The position numbers and the translations under genes are program-made. This document shows, one piece after another, positions 38,501 through 38,767 of a stretch of 38,767 nt of DNA (within the stretch, counting starts at the first letter, position 1; each line of letters opens with the position of its first letter). Under the pieces are notes generated by a model that saw nothing but the letters and a program-made list of their open reading frames with translations, ran no database searches and was not told the origin of the DNA. The stretch lies in the IMG/VR virus record IMGVR_UViG_3300042376_000610, positions 1 to 38,767 of that record; one strand, 5' to 3'. Source of the DNA: a virus.

Positions 38501-38767
38501 CACGGATAATACGGTCAACATCCTGACTGAATAGCTTAAAACCGTTGACTTGACGTTGTTCGGGAATAACTGACAAATTAGTAATAGCTTGATCAAGACC
38601 GCCGTCTACAGCTTCTGTCGCTTGAACAACAACATTAGGGTTTTGCGTTTGTTGAATTGTTGTTAAATCAACAGTTGACCGAGGAATTGCAGTTGGAGCA
38701 CCCCATGGATCAGCCACTTTTGAAGGAGCAGGTGCTGTTGACCGCAAAGGAGTCTCTTTGACCTTGG
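35586..38767 (-). CDS. Very large virion protein, N-terminus beyond the right edge
   Basis: The frame is open to the window edge (at least 1,059 codons). A TTG at 38747 could be a start, but the frame continues upstream (KVKETPLRSTAPAP) with no stop, so the gene is truncated here. The product is soluble, Gln/Arg/Asn/Thr-rich with many polar segments and no membrane helices: TPLSLSRQTL-like mid region, FITQQLDKQLMENEGIDLPF, GGYVIYQTTGKKVAVPGKYD, and a C-terminus ending RQGKLVPLSQVTRPKQRNVF. Probably a tail or internal virion protein; no enzymatic domain is seen. Its stop lies 2 nt before the small basic gene's start in transcript order. Confidence 0.8.
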   Translation of the reverse strand, partial: KVKETPLRSTAPAPSKVADPWGAPTAIPRSTVDLTTIQQTQNPNVVVQATEAVDGGLDQAITNLSVIPEQRQVNGFKLFSQDVDRIIREARLQELTNQFPTEVANVAQVRQGVVSGNPWELEELLEEGGRQAQEFLGSRYERGGRTVADLTGELEVSPALGRQLRKSGINVRQGRGVQLSQFSDTPTREGIGVNRFTPNEILERTMAAASYPREIRDMLLDPSVKLSDVIPLGPVEARDTYLNKYVSENADRLYEAGAIKNPALVRKYATPEQLTLSQFLGRTPQVRGGAVSINPTMEIAGGARASMTGANVEELQTATVGGQGLTYADTTNLKQLQQKEKLEQAGFTYDPNTGNYLQEEDIPDLDPTEYMSRGPQMGTDYGDTEGVGNLLIETESFRERTNQGTTQIPGAVQQMSGLRGGSERQERFSDVVTPLRRTAEGQQTSGLDVVANPEMPFARQLRAQNVGYRQGGRLTSEDLSAQGTRLVGGFETAESNVSDAISTLPLTEWRQEGGVIRGSDGKLYSAVGLEVVGEQPLIGFKRTPIIQIDPTTGRERRIGFETPPDATPVPLTLSRQTLQQYAEDAKNAYFNDPSAKLRYLQERNPEALELGRAQGKTLAEIGEPYDYQGFITQQLDKQLMENEGIDLPFLKPDIDKVTGAQRLNKEASTFAMNLLKTEKNTPVFGEQFLIDPNTGQRIPLRDDQGKIMTNRGGYVIYQTTGKKVAVPGKYDVTGGGGVDPMTIADEYEKGSVSYYTPRVDTASQSKVMQLGKTLDIPASSMIGAVSNPIGVLASPLVAGTPTGNLMTALRNQMSTPQTGEGMRTVPVRDPRTGNVIGRQQVSTMNIGSFARTQNPYTGPAAPAMGPASRVISGNYQYTDPQLTVDLEPTSPRQQQERNRFALAANLTPGGRVKAGALNLSGNLGIINAGLGNLTESQTIQRYGLTGGQLQQFGRQLMDQAAQRRNLPSGPTSVSAAPQVPSTGGSRQPVIPGVLEGSPLNERGYSPNPTLDFYERTLQQEAAQLAANQPQERLVRRQGKLVPLSQVTRPKQRNVFFQRG

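Noticed and set aside
1-38767. tRNA genes, CRISPR arrays, insertion sequences or attachment sites
   Set aside because: No cloverleaf, regular spacer array, transposase or integrase was seen on either strand.

Overview
The window reads as the structural (late) half of a tailed-bacteriophage genome, most likely a cyanophage infecting a phycobilisome-containing picocyanobacterium of the Synechococcus type. The host inference rests on a phage-borne NblA (phycobilisome degradation adaptor), cyanophage-style tail-fibre repeats and a set of small basic proteins that resemble those of marine cyanophages. No integrase, repressor or tRNA gene was seen, so nothing here argues for lysogeny. The virion morphotype (podo-, sipho- or myo-) cannot be settled. 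Both window edges cut genes: a tail fibre runs off the left edge and a >1,050-residue virion protein runs off the right edge.

Layout. 1-4.8 kb (minus): two repeat-rich tail fibres and a small membrane protein. 4.8-8.3 kb (mostly plus): a compact metabolic/regulatory module with overlapping starts and stops: an HTH protein, two unknowns, a Dam-like protein lacking its catalytic motif, dCTP deaminase, an unknown and a DUF3310 protein. 8.3-19.0 kb (minus): NblA, GH24 endolysin, small basic proteins, two free-standing HNH endonucleases, large virion proteins, a transglycosylase-like protein, a circularly permuted M23 peptidase and a helix-hairpin-helix protein. A single plus-strand HTH gene with its own promoter and terminator sits at 12.94-13.26 kb. 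19.0-25.3 kb (minus): probable decoration protein, major capsid, a Gly/Ala-rich protein, a scaffold-like protein and the portal. 25.3-30.1 kb: an AbrB-like/membrane-protein pair, large terminase and small accessory or packaging proteins. 30.1-38.8 kb: ten mostly unrecognised virion proteins, several with glycine-zipper stretches typical of internal or ejection proteins.

Most notable. (1) The major capsid gene is split by a group I intron. Its P, Q, R and S core elements, an 11-bp P1 helix with a U-G pair at the 5' splice site, and P9 can be read directly. Exon 1 is only four codons. The intron carries an HNH homing endonuclease on the opposite strand, with its own plausible promoter. (2) An nblA gene with an acidic tail. 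(3) An M23 peptidase whose zinc motifs occur in permuted order. (4) A 542-nt two-frame overlap between the portal and scaffold-like genes. (5) A SWIM-type CxC/CxH pair separated by 142 residues in a virion protein. (6) A perfect hairpin that pairs the Shine-Dalgarno sequence of the endolysin gene and ends at its start codon. (7) A recurring CTATAAT box 19-28 nt ahead of four late genes, a candidate late promoter.

Together the genes cover capsid building and packaging (terminase, portal, scaffold, capsid, decoration), host attachment (fibres), wall breaching and lysis (three different muralytic domains), nucleotide supply (dCTP deaminase) and takeover of host light harvesting (NblA). All calls come from reading the sequence by eye; no database search was run.
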